Source of the DNA: Shewanella psychromarinicola
GTDB lineage: Bacteria > Pseudomonadota > Gammaproteobacteria > Enterobacterales > Shewanellaceae
Assembly: GCF_003855155.1 (NCBI RefSeq)
Contig: NZ_CP034073.1
Span: 1,798,001-1,862,000, forward strand
Length of the DNA stretch: 64,000 nt
Direction: 5' to 3'
Position numbers and translations under genes: made by a program. The notes beneath the pieces were generated by a model. It saw nothing but the letters and a program-made list of their open reading frames with translations, was not told the DNA's origin and searched no databases. Of this stretch, positions 8,378-17,908 are shown piece after piece. How positions within the stretch are numbered: position 1 is the first letter of the stretch; each line of letters begins with the position of its first letter.

Positions 8378-10561
8378 ATGGACGTATCATCATTATTAGA
8401 CGGCCTAAACGATAAGCAGCGTGAGGCAGTCGGCGCACCACTTTCAAATATGTTGGTGTTAGCGGGTGCCGGCAGTGGTAAAACCCGTGTATTAACCCAT
8501 CGTATTGCGTGGTTAATGCAAGTTGAACAACAAAGTCCATATTCTATTTTGGCAGTCACCTTCACCAATAAAGCCGCAGCAGAAATGCGTGAACGGGTGG
8601 AGAAGGTCGTGGGCACTAACATGGGGCGGATGTGGATAGGCACCTTCCATGGTTTAGCTCACCGGTTATTGCGCACTCATTATCAAGATGCCAATTTACC
8701 ACAAAGCTTCCAGATTATTGATTCAGACGACCAGTTGCGTTTACTCAAACGCATTCTTAAAAGCCTTAATTTAGATGAGAAGCAGTATCCTCCGCGTCAA
8801 GCTCAGGGTTATATCAATGGTAAGAAAGATCAAGGTCTTCGCCCTAAGCATATTGATGCAGGCAGCTTTCCGATTGAGCAAAACTTACTCAACATTTATA
8901 AGATTTACCAAGAGTCTTGCGATCGTGCCGGTTTGGTCGACTTTGCGGAAATCTTATTACGTGCTCATGAGTTATGGCTTAATAAACCGCATTTACTGAC
9001 CCATTATCAAGAGCGCTTCCGTCATATTTTAGTTGATGAGTTTCAAGATACCAACGCGATTCAATACGCGTGGATCCGTGTGTTAGCCGGTAAAACAGCC
9101 AATGTGATGATTGTCGGTGATGATGACCAATCCATTTATGGTTGGCGTGGCGCGCAAATTGAAAACTTACATCGTTTCTTAAAAGACTTTTCTGAGGCTA
9201 AAACGATTCGGTTAGAACAAAATTACCGTTCAACAGCGAATATTTTGAACGCTTCTAACTCTGTGATTGCCAATAATCCTGATCGTTTAGGTAAAGAGTT
9301 ATGGACTGAAGATAAAGATGGCGAGCCCATTTCAGTCTATTGCGCCTTTAATGAGATGGACGAAGCCAAGTTCATTGTCAGTCGCATTAGCGAGTGGCAT
9401 GAAAAAGGCGGCAGTTTGAGCGAGTGCGCCATTCTATATCGTTCAAATGCGCAATCGCGAGTATTAGAGGAAGCCTTTTTACATAAAGGGTTAGCGTATC
9501 GTATTTACGGTGGCTTGCGCTTCTTCGAGCGTCAAGAAATTAAAGATGCGATGGGCTATATGCGTCTTATCAATAACAAAGATGATGATGCCGCATTCGA
9601 ACGTGTGGTCAATACCCCTGCTCGTGGTATTGGCGATCGAACGTTGGACATTGTACGCTCAACCGCAAGACAGCATGAGCTAACACTTTGGCAAGCCTGT
9701 GTGCGTTTGGTCGAAGAGAAAGTACTCGCTGGGCGTGCAGCTAATGCCATAAATGGCTTTATGGAACTGATCATCTCGATGCGAACGGATACTGCAGATA
9801 TGGTGCTGTATACCATGACTGATAATGTGATTGATCGTTCAGGCTTGCGTACTATGTACGAGGCTGAAAAAGGCGAGAAAGCCCAAGCGCGAATTGAAAA
9901 CTTAAACGAACTCGTTACCGCTGCCCGCAGTTTTGAAATGCCTGAAGAGCTTGAAGACATAGGCGAGCTTAATGCCTTTTTATCCCATGCCGCACTAGAA
10001 GCTGGCGAAGGCCAAGCGGATGCCTTTACCGATGCAGTGCAGTTGATGACCTTACATTCGGCCAAGGGACTTGAGTTCCCAATGGTGTTTATGGCGGGCG
10101 TAGAGGAAGGATTATTCCCGAGTAAAATGGCTCTGGATGAAGGCGATCGGTTAGATGAAGAGCGCCGTTTGTGTTATGTCGGTATGACCCGTGCAATGCA
10201 AAAACTGTACATCAGTTATGCGGAGTCGCGTCGTATTTATGGCCGTGAAGATTATGCTAGCCCATCACGGTTTATTAACGAAATTCCTGAAAAGTTTGTT
10301 GAACAAATTCGTATCCGTGCTCAGGTGAAGCCATCGATTAGCAAGCGTTTTCCTGCTCGCCCTGCGACGGTTACCACTAAACCGAATGGTTTTAATGATA
10401 CCGGTTATCGAGTTGGCTCTAAAGTGAAGCACTTTAAGTTTGGTGAAGGCAAGGTGATTAACTTTGAAGGCTCAGGTGAAAAAGGGCGTGTTCAGGTTGA
10501 GTTTGTCGATTTCGGCATCAAATGGCTGTTGGTGTCGTTAGCAAAACTAGAGCGTTGCTAA
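8378..10561 (+). CDS. uvrD: DNA helicase II (UvrD)
   Basis: 727 residues, normal for UvrD. It is a superfamily 1 helicase, with Walker A ([16 protein letters not shown]), motif II ([10 protein letters not shown]), motif III ([14 protein letters not shown]), motif IV ([12 protein letters not shown]), motif V ([23 protein letters not shown]) and motif VI ([10 protein letters not shown]), and a C-terminal Tudor-like tail ([19 protein letters not shown]). It acts in nucleotide excision and mismatch repair as a 3'-5' helicase. The start at 8378 is preceded by GGGAGGA at ideal spacing; an upstream ATG at 8351 lacks one. ubiA follows within 40 bases, so the two may be co-transcribed. Confidence 0.97.
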   Translation: MDVSSLLDGLNDKQREAVGAPLSNMLVLAGAGSGKTRVLTHRIAWLMQVEQQSPYSILAVTFTNKAAAEMRERVEKVVGTNMGRMWIGTFHGLAHRLLRTHYQDANLPQSFQIIDSDDQLRLLKRILKSLNLDEKQYPPRQAQGYINGKKDQGLRPKHIDAGSFPIEQNLLNIYKIYQESCDRAGLVDFAEILLRAHELWLNKPHLLTHYQERFRHILVDEFQDTNAIQYAWIRVLAGKTANVMIVGDDDQSIYGWRGAQIENLHRFLKDFSEAKTIRLEQNYRSTANILNASNSVIANNPDRLGKELWTEDKDGEPISVYCAFNEMDEAKFIVSRISEWHEKGGSLSECAILYRSNAQSRVLEEAFLHKGLAYRIYGGLRFFERQEIKDAMGYMRLINNKDDDAAFERVVNTPARGIGDRTLDIVRSTARQHELTLWQACVRLVEEKVLAGRAANAINGFMELIISMRTDTADMVLYTMTDNVIDRSGLRTMYEAEKGEKAQARIENLNELVTAARSFEMPEELEDIGELNAFLSHAALEAGEGQADAFTDAVQLMTLHSAKGLEFPMVFMAGVEEGLFPSKMALDEGDRLDEERRLCYVGMTRAMQKLYISYAESRRIYGREDYASPSRFINEIPEKFVEQIRIRAQVKPSISKRFPARPATVTTKPNGFNDTGYRVGSKVKHFKFGEGKVINFEGSGEKGRVQVEFVDFGIKWLLVSLAKLERC

Positions 10562-10598
10562 TCTGTTGCGTTTGCTAAATCATGGAGAGATGACACCA

Positions 10599-11471
10599 AT
10601 GCGATTGCAAGACAAGCTGCATGCATATGCACGATTAATGCGGATCGATAGACCCATTGGCACCTTACTTCTACTGTGGCCGTGTTTAATGGCGCTGGTG
10701 TTAGCGGCTCAAGGTATGCCAGACATTAAGGTCTTGCTGATATTTATTGTCGGTGTGGTGATTATGCGTGCTAATGGTTGCATTATTAATGACTTTGCCG
10801 ATCGTAACTTAGATGCCCATGTTGAACGTACCAGTATGCGGCCGTTGGTGTCGGGTGTGGTCAGCGCCAAAGAAGCCCTAGGGTTGTTTGTTGTGTTGGG
10901 GCTCGCCGCATTTAGCTTAGTCTTATGGCTCAATCCACTGGTAGTGCAGCTATCTGTCGTTGGCATTGTGTTAACTGTGATGTATCCGTTTATGAAACGG
11001 ATTACCAATATGCCGCAAATGTTTTTGGGCATTGTATGGAGCTGGTCTATTCCGATGGCTTATGCCGCTCAACTCGGCGAAGTCCCTGCTGAAGCTTGGT
11101 GGTTATTTATGGCTAATTGGTGTTGGACTGTGGCTTACGACACCATGTATGCCATCGTCGATCGCGACGATGATTTAAAAGTGGGCATTAAATCAACCGC
11201 CATTTTATTTGGCCGTTACGATAGGCAGATTATCGGCTTATTTCAACTTGCCGCCCTAGGGTGTTTTGTGATGGCGGGATTGATGGCTGAGCGTGGAGTG
11301 ATTTATGGCTTGGGCATTATCAGCTTTGTTGCGTTTGCTGTGTATCAGCAAGGGTTAATTTATGGTCATGAACGTGCGCCATGTTTTAAGGCTTTTTTAA
11401 ACAACAACTGGGCAGGTATGGTTTTGTTTATCGCGCTAAGTGCTGACTATGTTATTTCTGCAGCGGTATAA
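10599..11471 (+). CDS. ubiA: 4-hydroxybenzoate polyprenyltransferase
   Basis: 290 residues, an integral membrane prenyltransferase. The first Asp-rich motif is [15 protein letters not shown] and the second is [18 protein letters not shown]. About eight to nine hydrophobic helices are visible. It attaches the polyprenyl chain to 4-hydroxybenzoate in ubiquinone synthesis. ubiD, for the next type of step in the pathway, lies 19 kb downstream on the other side of the sulfite locus. The ATG at 10599 fits the family N-terminus ([20 protein letters not shown]); an ATG at 10590 is the alternative, with GGAGAG just before it. Confidence 0.95.
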   Translation: MRLQDKLHAYARLMRIDRPIGTLLLLWPCLMALVLAAQGMPDIKVLLIFIVGVVIMRANGCIINDFADRNLDAHVERTSMRPLVSGVVSAKEALGLFVVLGLAAFSLVLWLNPLVVQLSVVGIVLTVMYPFMKRITNMPQMFLGIVWSWSIPMAYAAQLGEVPAEAWWLFMANWCWTVAYDTMYAIVDRDDDLKVGIKSTAILFGRYDRQIIGLFQLAALGCFVMAGLMAERGVIYGLGIISFVAFAVYQQGLIYGHERAPCFKAFLNNNWAGMVLFIALSADYVISAAV

Positions 11472-11534
11472 TCACGACAAAGCATGAAATGGAATTGAGT
11501 TAATGGTTTATTACCATAGGGCAGGGATGCATGA

Positions 11535-12455
11535 ATGAAAACAACTCCTTGGTTAATCGGTGCGATAATATGTTGTTGGTTATCCCTAGCCAGTGAGTCC
11601 GCGAACAATGATGCTTTACTGGCTGGCTTACCAAGCAACGCTGTCGATGTGCATTCCACAGCTGCAGTAGTCACTATTCCTCGTACCCGCCAATTTGTGC
11701 TTAACGATGGCGATCGCCACTATCAAGTGATGATCAAACTACCTAAAGATTACCGCAACAATCGTACTCATCATTACCCTGTAGTCTATATGACGGACTC
11801 CATGTATAGCTTGCAAGTGGTGTCTGGTGCGACGCGATTTCCAATGAACAGCAACATGATGCAACAAGCTATTTTAGTCGCCATAGGCTATCAGAGGCCG
11901 AGCAAAGGTTCGGCGAGTAGGATCCGCGACTATACCCCAAGTCACGATGCGAGTTGGAAACTACCCACTGGTGAGGCCAAGCGGCACGTTGCCTTTATCA
12001 GCCAGGTTGTTATGCCCTTTATTGAAAAAAACTATCGAGTCGACACACAACAAAATACCTTTGTGGGTAATTCGTTAGGCGGGTTACTCGGCGCACATAT
12101 TTTATTAGAACAGCCAACGCTATTTGCGTATTACGTGTTGGGTAGCCCATCTCTATGGTTCGACAATAAACAATTGTTGCAGCAGTTTGCTCAGCGTTTT
12201 AGTCAAACACCAGCAATATCTGCCGAGGTGTTTATTGGCATTGGTGAATTAGAGAAACCACCTTATACCCATGATGGTCATCAGATGGTTGCAGATGCTG
12301 AGGCTTTTTATCAAATACTCCAATCTCACCCATCTGCTCAAACCGGCACATTACAACTGAAACTATTGGTGATCCCCGAGGCCGATCATTCGATGGCTTT
12401 TCCTACTACCGCGATTCATGGTTTAACTTGGCTGTTCAAGCGCAATTTTTCGTGA
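11535..12455 (+). CDS. exported alpha/beta-hydrolase, esterase (IroE/Fes-like family)
   Basis: 306 residues with an N-terminal signal peptide (MKTTPWLIGAIICCWLSLAS, cleavage near ESANN). It belongs to the putative esterase family. The nucleophile elbow is VGNSLGG, the catalytic His is in PEADHSMAFP, and a candidate acidic residue lies in the stretch IGIGELEKPPYTHDGH. The YPVVYMTDSMYS segment is typical. The family includes siderophore-ester hydrolases, but no iron genes are nearby, so only a periplasmic esterase can be claimed. Confidence 0.8.
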   Translation: MKTTPWLIGAIICCWLSLASESANNDALLAGLPSNAVDVHSTAAVVTIPRTRQFVLNDGDRHYQVMIKLPKDYRNNRTHHYPVVYMTDSMYSLQVVSGATRFPMNSNMMQQAILVAIGYQRPSKGSASRIRDYTPSHDASWKLPTGEAKRHVAFISQVVMPFIEKNYRVDTQQNTFVGNSLGGLLGAHILLEQPTLFAYYVLGSPSLWFDNKQLLQQFAQRFSQTPAISAEVFIGIGELEKPPYTHDGHQMVADAEAFYQILQSHPSAQTGTLQLKLLVIPEADHSMAFPTTAIHGLTWLFKRNFS

Positions 12456-12609
12456 TCCCCATTTACGGCAATTTTTAGTAACAATTTTCACGCCAATCAA
12501 TAGCAGTGAAACTAATGTTTGCTGATATGTTAACGACTTGTATCATCTCGTTTATATTCAGAATAATGATATGGCGTGGGTTAATAACATCTACAGGGAT
12601 AAGTATTTA

Positions 12610-13626
12610 ATGAGAGCCACGGTTAAGTATCGGTTAGTCTTTTTAGCCTTAATGGTGTTTAGCTTTGTAATAGGCGTTCAGTGGACGCCAGAGTCGTTAA
12701 CGAGTGAAGCTGACAAGCGGTCGTTATACCTTATTTGTGCATTGTATTTTGTATTACTGCCTTTGAGCTACTGGTACTGCATTATTAAAATGGGTGCTCA
12801 GAAACTGTGGAAACTGATTGTCATTTTCAGTCTAAGCAGCTTGGTTGCTCGGTTAAGTTTCCCTGCCGAAGTCGCGCACTATTTTGAGTTTATTGCATGG
12901 TTACGTTATCCGATTATTGCGGTATTGCTGGTCATTGAATTGTACTTGGTGGTGAGTGTTGTTCGTGGCTTGATTAAGGTGCGAAAGCTTAAGGGCGATC
13001 CTAGAGTCGGGGCGGTAGAAACGTATCGGGATGGCGATGAAAAAAGCTTAACTATCGCACTTATTATGGCCAGTGAAGCGACTAACTGGTTTTATTCAAT
13101 CCCTTGGTTTTCACGTCATCATCCGGTGGCCATCGCTAATATTAACCTCAACAGTGCAACGCGCTGGCATGTGTGGCTTATGCTATTTGGTTGTATTACC
13201 GCATCTTGTAGCAGTTATTTATTACTGGTTTCATGGAGCGAATGGGTGGCGATTATTGTCTCGAGCATTATTGCCTATACCTTGATGTCTATCGTGGCTA
13301 ACCATCGGCTATCGCGTTATTACTCTTTGTATTTAATCAGAGATAACTTAGTGATCAATAATTCATTGTGGGGATTTATGGTGGTGAACATTGCCGATAT
13401 TGCCAGTGTCGCTGCTCAAGAATCAACTGAATTAAATAAAGATGAGCCAGAAACCATTATTATTGGCCGTGGGCAGAGTAATGTCACTATTACCTTAAAC
13501 CATCCGGTCATTTATCATGGTGGTATGGGCCAGTTACCCGAACCCATGATTACGATACATTTGAGTGTGGATGAGCCACAGCTGCTAATTCAGGCGCTTA
13601 ATAATAAAGTCTCAGTGGCCGCGTAG
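12610..13626 (+). CDS. polytopic membrane protein of unknown function
   Basis: About 338 residues from the ATG at 12610; in-frame starts at 12571 or 12538 are possible, and none has a strong Shine-Dalgarno. Four membrane segments lie in the first 130 residues and two more around 195-250 (WLMLFGCITASCSSYLLLVSW and EWVAIIVSSIIAYTLMSIVA). A C-terminal soluble domain of about 90 residues contains NPVIYHGGMGQLP-like beta-rich sequence. I do not recognise the family. It ends in a strong bidirectional terminator. Confidence 0.65.
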   Translation: MRATVKYRLVFLALMVFSFVIGVQWTPESLTSEADKRSLYLICALYFVLLPLSYWYCIIKMGAQKLWKLIVIFSLSSLVARLSFPAEVAHYFEFIAWLRYPIIAVLLVIELYLVVSVVRGLIKVRKLKGDPRVGAVETYRDGDEKSLTIALIMASEATNWFYSIPWFSRHHPVAIANINLNSATRWHVWLMLFGCITASCSSYLLLVSWSEWVAIIVSSIIAYTLMSIVANHRLSRYYSLYLIRDNLVINNSLWGFMVVNIADIASVAAQESTELNKDEPETIIIGRGQSNVTITLNHPVIYHGGMGQLPEPMITIHLSVDEPQLLIQALNNKVSVAA

Positions 13627-13636
13627 TCATAAAAAG

Positions 13637-13676
13637 CTCATAAAAAATGCGCTGATAAAAGCGCATTTTTTATGAG
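13637..13676. terminator. strong bidirectional terminator
   Basis: A perfect 16-bp stem (CTCATAAAAAATGCGC and its complement) with an 8-base loop. A/T runs lie inside both arms. It sits between two convergent genes and can serve both. Confidence 0.85.
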
Positions 13677-13720
13677 TCAATCAGTACTACCAAGTGAAAA
13701 CCCAGTCGTTGATTTGTTGA

Positions 13721-14299
13721 TTAGTTTCGTACTAGTTTGGTTAAGTCTGCAGGGCGATAATAAACTGACTTTAATACTTTGCCTTGGCGCACAACTTTAC
13801 CTGCCATTTCGACGTCTTTAGCGCACTTAGCAATAATAAACTCACCTTTAGTGCTACCGACAATCTCGACACCTTGTTTAGCGTAATGGGCAATGGTTTC
13901 GTCGAGTTCTTTGTGGTTGCGGCATACTTTACTCATGTTGCTTGAGTGCACTTCATCCCAGCATTGAATAAAATCAATTTGACGGTTTTTAGCGACGTTG
14001 AGCAATAAATCGATAAGGTAACTGATCTCAAGGCGATCGCTTACCTGAGACGCACCTAAGTGCACTAAACGGCCCATTAACACATAAACAGAGTCAACAA
14101 TCGCATCGGCTTGTTCGATGCGAGAGTCGGCTTCAGCAAGCTCGGTCATTTCTTCAATAATTAATGATGTGTGTAAGGTATCTGCTTTGTCGTCTAGGCT
14201 AGCACTGTCATTAACCGGTAAATCAAAAGTGCTGCGAAACTCAAAAATGTCGCGATATAAATGGTTAAAAATGGATTGGTCTAAAACAGATAACTTCAT
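13721..14299 (-). CDS. MazG-like nucleoside triphosphate pyrophosphohydrolase
   Basis: 192 residues of the all-alpha NTP pyrophosphatase superfamily. The metal-binding EExxE (EEMTELAEA) and DxxxD (ADAIVDSVYVLMG) motifs are intact, followed by IQCWDEVHSSNMSKV, typical of the phosphoribosyl-ATP pyrophosphohydrolase-like subgroup. It probably hydrolyses non-canonical or modified NTPs. It stands alone upstream of the sulfite maturation genes, 165 bases from them. Confidence 0.82.
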   Translation of the reverse strand: MKLSVLDQSIFNHLYRDIFEFRSTFDLPVNDSASLDDKADTLHTSLIIEEMTELAEADSRIEQADAIVDSVYVLMGRLVHLGASQVSDRLEISYLIDLLLNVAKNRQIDFIQCWDEVHSSNMSKVCRNHKELDETIAHYAKQGVEIVGSTKGEFIIAKCAKDVEMAGKVVRQGKVLKSVYYRPADLTKLVRN

Positions 14300-14464
14300 T
14301 ATAAAATAAGCCTAAAAATTGAAAAAATGGTGATAATGGTAATGAATTAAGGCGGAATCTACAAGGAAAACGGCGACCTTCGGTCTGCCGTTGTTGAGAT
14401 AAAAAGAACCGCCCTAGAGAAGTCGGGATTGGACAGTAGTTGAAAATCACCTTGAACTATGAAA

Positions 14465-15049
14465 TTACAGTTTGGTGTACTTAGCAATAAGTCTATCTAA
14501 ATAAGGCTGTATGTCGTCGTCTGTCCAATCAATATAACCACGAACAAAACCAACAAGATTGCCTTTTCCATCCAGAATGAAGCTGGCTGGGATTAAATCT
14601 GCAGGCATGATGTAGTCGATGTTTTTTTCAGGGTCTAGCCATGTTTCATAGCCTGTAATACCGTGCGCTTTAAAGAAAGGAGCAATTGCATTGGTATCTT
14701 CATCGATTGATATTGGTAAAAGGACAAAATCTTTGTCTTTATTTCGTTGCTGTATTTCCTGCATAGCCGGTATTTCTTTAGCACAGGGGGCGCACCATGT
14801 TGCCCATAAATTTACCATCACTAACTTGCCGTGATATTGCTGCAAATCTACCTTATTTTTCTGTTGATCCATAAAGTGTATATCAGCAATCTTTCTAGCA
14901 TGATGCAGTTCAACAAAGCGCGACATTACCAGAGGTTTTTCAATAGGGTCGCCGGTTTTATAGACTCTAACATCCACAGGTGACGCAGGTGCATTTAAAT
15001 GAATACTGGCGGTAAGGATTAACAGTGTTAAAGGAAGCAATTTATTCAT
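14465..15049 (-). CDS. periplasmic thioredoxin-like protein, CcmG/TlpA type, of the SirA maturation unit
   Basis: 194 residues: signal peptide (MNKLLPLTLLILTASIHLNA), then a TlpA/ResA-like thioredoxin fold with the active site LWATWCAPCAKEIP and a cis-Pro region PASFILDGKG. It is the last gene of the minus-strand unit. Its start overlaps the stop of the CcmH-like gene by eight bases. In cytochrome c maturation this type of protein reduces the haem-binding cysteines of the apocytochrome. Here it is probably dedicated to SirA, perhaps because its unusual CX15CH site needs separate handling. The two conserved Cys are present. Confidence 0.85.
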   Translation of the reverse strand: MNKLLPLTLLILTASIHLNAPASPVDVRVYKTGDPIEKPLVMSRFVELHHARKIADIHFMDQQKNKVDLQQYHGKLVMVNLWATWCAPCAKEIPAMQEIQQRNKDKDFVLLPISIDEDTNAIAPFFKAHGITGYETWLDPEKNIDYIMPADLIPASFILDGKGNLVGFVRGYIDWTDDDIQPYLDRLIAKYTKL

Positions 15050-15479
15050 AATTTTTCTCGTCTATTACAGATTTTTCGTTAGCTGATTGCCGTTTGTGTT
15101 GTGTCATTACCCAGCTAATACCGCCGACAATGGACAGAATAATCAACATAAAAGGTATGAGCCATAGTGCGAATGTGCCGCTATTGATGCTTGGGTTATA
15201 ACGGATCCTTTCACCAAAGCGTGCCACCATAAAATCAATGATTTGCTGTTTAGATTGACCTTCATCTAATTGTTTAAAAATGTGGCCTTTCAACTCATTA
15301 GCAATTTGTGTTTGTGAGTCAAAAAGACTGCGATTATCAGAAGAAGGGCAGCGAAGCTCTTGGGCAATCTCAAAACCCAATTTGCGCTTTTCTTCTGGGC
15401 TATACATTGCGGTATCAGCGAGTACTGACGGAATGAACACACACAGTAATATTGTTATCATCATGACTCTTAAATTCAT
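15042..15479 (-). CDS. CcmH/NrfF-like cytochrome c maturation protein with a single motif Cys
   Basis: 145 residues: signal peptide, three-helix CcmH domain (ELRCPSSDNRSLFDSQTQIA, then LRG-like helices to MVARFGERIRYNP) and a C-terminal membrane helix (FALWLIPFMLIILSIVGGI). The family motif is LRCxxC; here the second Cys is Ser (LRCPSS), read directly on the minus strand. That removes the intramolecular disulfide, so it should work through one thiol, perhaps as a mixed-disulfide partner of apo-SirA or the TlpA-like neighbour. The start at 15479 forms an ATGA overlap with the stop of the CcmF-like gene. It may be the component called SirF in Shewanella oneidensis, but I cannot confirm the symbol. 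Confidence 0.85.
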   Translation of the reverse strand: MNLRVMMITILLCVFIPSVLADTAMYSPEEKRKLGFEIAQELRCPSSDNRSLFDSQTQIANELKGHIFKQLDEGQSKQQIIDFMVARFGERIRYNPSINSGTFALWLIPFMLIILSIVGGISWVMTQHKRQSANEKSVIDEKNYE

Positions 15480-17443
15480 GAGATGAGTTCCTGTAAAGTG
15501 TAAGTGGATGGTAAAGTCTTTAACTGTGTGGTGGGTTGGTGATAGCGGCTTGTTAATACGATAAAAAAACCGCCAAACATCATTAATATCGCGCCAATCC
15601 AAAGCCAGCTCACCATAGGTTTATAGCTGATACGGATTAAGTATTCAGTCTCATTTAACTTGGTGCCCATTGATACATATAAATCTTGAAACGCCGTAGA
15701 GTAAACACTAGCGGCAGTGGTTTGCATGCCATTAGTTTTAAAGGTTTGACGTTGAGGATAAACATAACCCACGGTTTTTTCGTCTAAATCCATAATACGG
15801 ATATTGGCTTGCAGGGCATCAAAGCTTGTTGCCGTTATCTGCTGGGTTTGCTCAAATACAAAGATATATCCGGCCAACTCTCTGCCTTGACCTGGCCCCA
15901 TACTTAGGACTTCTTCTTGTTCAAAATGAGAGACAACAGTACCCGCAAGAATTGCTATTGCAATGCCAAAGTGCGCTAAGCACATGCCAAAAAAGCGGTA
16001 TGATTGAGTGGTTTTTGTTTTACTTTTAAGGAGCTGATACATCGCGAGGCAAGTGCAAGCTATAATCCATATAGTGGCCAGTAAGCCAAAGAAAAACCAT
16101 GCATTAGTACGCTCTGTATTGACACTGATAAGTATCACTAGTGCAACACAAACGAATAGCAAAAGCAGTGGGCGTTTTAAGCTGGATAATTTTTCTTGTT
16201 GCCAACTTATCAAAGGTGCTAATCCCATCAGGAAACTCAGGATGAAAATAATGGGCACAAAAATACTGTTGAAATAAGGTGCGCCGACTGAGATTGTGTT
16301 GTTAGTGATGACGTTATAAATAATTGGGTAGTAGCTGCCTAGTAGCACCGACAGACCAGCTACCACCAATAAGAGGTTACCAAGCAATATAAGTGTGTTT
16401 TTGGAAAAAGGACTGAACCTGTCTTCTGCAGTTATATAAGAAATACGGCTTGCAAATAACGCTAAAGCTCCACCAGATAACACCACAAGCAGAAAGAGAA
16501 TTGACATACCACGGGTGGGATCAGCAGCAAAGGCATGCACAGATTGTACAACGCCAGAGCGAACGATAAAGGTGCCAAGTAAGCTAAGTGAAAAAGCCAA
16601 TATCGCTAAGAATAGCGTGAATTTTTTACATTGCCCTAAGCGCTGAGTCATGGTTACTGAATGCACTAAAGCTGTCGCCACAAGCCATGGAATAAACGAG
16701 GCATTTTCTACAGGATCCCAAAACCACCAACCACCCCAGCCAAGTTCGTTATAAGCCCACCACGAACCAAACGCATTGCCACCGGTTAGAAACACCCACG
16801 CCATAATAGCCCAAGGGCGCATATATTGTGCTTGTTGTTGGGTGAATTGTTTTCCGAGCAATGCGGATACTGAACTTGCAAAGCAAACCGTTAAGCCGAC
16901 ATAACCGAGGAACAATAGCGGTGGGTGAATAATTAAACCGATGTTTTGTAATATTGGATTTAAGTCTCGGCCTTCAATTGGAAAGTTCGGTAGAAGCCTA
17001 ACAAAGGGGTTTGATGTGAAAATGATAAATAAACTAAAACCCAAAATGACCAAGGCTAATACCGATACGGTACGGACAAAAAACGCTTCATTATTCTCTG
17101 TCTTTCTATTGGCGATTAATGCCGTCCAAAATGCAATGGCACTGACCCAGAAAAGCATTGAACCTTCATGGCTTCCCCAAACTGCGGCAATTTTATAGAA
17201 GGTGGCCAGTTGAGTATTAGAGTGGTTCGCCACATAAGCAACAGAGAAGTCATTACAGATAAAGCTAAGCGTTAGGCAGGTAACTGCAGCCATAAAGGCT
17301 AATAACATCATATTACTTAATGGACGGTAATAGCTGATTAAATATCGGTTGCCTTTATATAACCCGAATAATGGAATGGTGGCCAATAATAATGAAAGGC
17401 TTGTGGCTATGATTATCAGTAAATGTCCAATTTCTGGGATCAT
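15476..17443 (-). CDS. sirE: SirE, dedicated CcmF-like cytochrome c haem lyase
   Basis: 655 residues, polytopic, CcmF/NrfE/CcsA family. The WGSHEGSMLFW segment and the haem-handling WWD signature (GWGGWWFWDPVENASFIPWL) are present. A periplasmic loop near the C-terminus (SMGPGQGRELAGYIFVFEQ) and a final membrane helix match CcmF. In Shewanella oneidensis SirE is the cytochrome c synthetase required for SirA, which has an atypical haem site, but not for NrfA. It is the first gene of a three-gene minus-strand unit, divergent from sirA. Confidence 0.92.
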   Translation of the reverse strand: MIPEIGHLLIIIATSLSLLLATIPLFGLYKGNRYLISYYRPLSNMMLLAFMAAVTCLTLSFICNDFSVAYVANHSNTQLATFYKIAAVWGSHEGSMLFWVSAIAFWTALIANRKTENNEAFFVRTVSVLALVILGFSLFIIFTSNPFVRLLPNFPIEGRDLNPILQNIGLIIHPPLLFLGYVGLTVCFASSVSALLGKQFTQQQAQYMRPWAIMAWVFLTGGNAFGSWWAYNELGWGGWWFWDPVENASFIPWLVATALVHSVTMTQRLGQCKKFTLFLAILAFSLSLLGTFIVRSGVVQSVHAFAADPTRGMSILFLLVVLSGGALALFASRISYITAEDRFSPFSKNTLILLGNLLLVVAGLSVLLGSYYPIIYNVITNNTISVGAPYFNSIFVPIIFILSFLMGLAPLISWQQEKLSSLKRPLLLLFVCVALVILISVNTERTNAWFFFGLLATIWIIACTCLAMYQLLKSKTKTTQSYRFFGMCLAHFGIAIAILAGTVVSHFEQEEVLSMGPGQGRELAGYIFVFEQTQQITATSFDALQANIRIMDLDEKTVGYVYPQRQTFKTNGMQTTAASVYSTAFQDLYVSMGTKLNETEYLIRISYKPMVSWLWIGAILMMFGGFFIVLTSRYHQPTTQLKTLPSTYTLQELIS

Positions 17444-17908
17444 CTTATATATACCTAGTTATATTAATCATGTATGTAGTTAATTTTTACTCATTGGTTT
17501 TTACTCATTGAGTCGTGAAATTTGATAATTAAAAAACTTAATGAATAAAGTTAAATAAACATTATCTTTGTTGATGTTTATTTTCTGTGAGGCTGATCTT
17601 ATTCGTATTTCAATTATTTTAAGATGAGAGTTTTTTATATTAACAAATATATTTTTAGATTTTTTTATAGCTAAAAAATCGGTATTTTTATATAAAAAAT
17701 AATCTAAAATAAAATCCAAGTTATTGTAATTAAAGACTTTATTTTGTTTTATGTTTTGTTATTTCTGAGTCGTTTTTCTATGTGATCTTGCGCATGGTTA
17801 GCCCTGTAATTACCTTTAAAATGCCTCTTGCTCAAATTAATTATATCGTTCGCTGAACTGCCAGGTTTGGTGGAGAAAAATAGAGTAATGATGATGAGGA
17901 TTGGGACA
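17444..17908. promoter_or_regulatory. divergent sirE-sirA control region
   Basis: 465 very AT-rich bases with no convincing gene (a 72-codon ORF at 17501-17719 is low-complexity and runs over the repeats). It must carry the promoters of both sir units. Besides the 13-bp direct repeat, there is an isolated CRP-like half site ATGTGATCT at about 17780, without a good second half. The octamer TGAGTCGT occurs twice, at about 17509 and 17766. No full CRP or FNR palindrome is seen. Confidence 0.5.
17484..17510. promoter_or_regulatory. tandem 13-bp direct repeat upstream of sirE
   Basis: TTTTTACTCATTG occurs twice (17484-17496 and 17498-17510) with a 14-base period, 41-67 bases before the sirE ATG. 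On the sirE strand it reads CAATGAGTAAAAA twice. Close direct repeats are the usual form of sites for OmpR/ToxR-type winged helix proteins, and such a regulator lies at the end of this locus. Binding is inference. Confidence 0.4.

Noticed and set aside
9556..10065. 169-codon ORF antisense to uvrD
   Set aside because: Ser/Ala-rich shadow of the uvrD frame with no ribosome site.
11535..12455. Siderophore esterase assignment for the alpha/beta-hydrolase
   Set aside because: Fold fits the broader family but no siderophore or iron-uptake genes are nearby, so the specific function was not claimed.
17501..17719. 72-codon ORF on the minus strand between sirE and sirA
   Set aside because: Extremely AT-rich, Lys/Ile/Asn/Phe composition expected from a promoter region, and it runs across the direct repeat.
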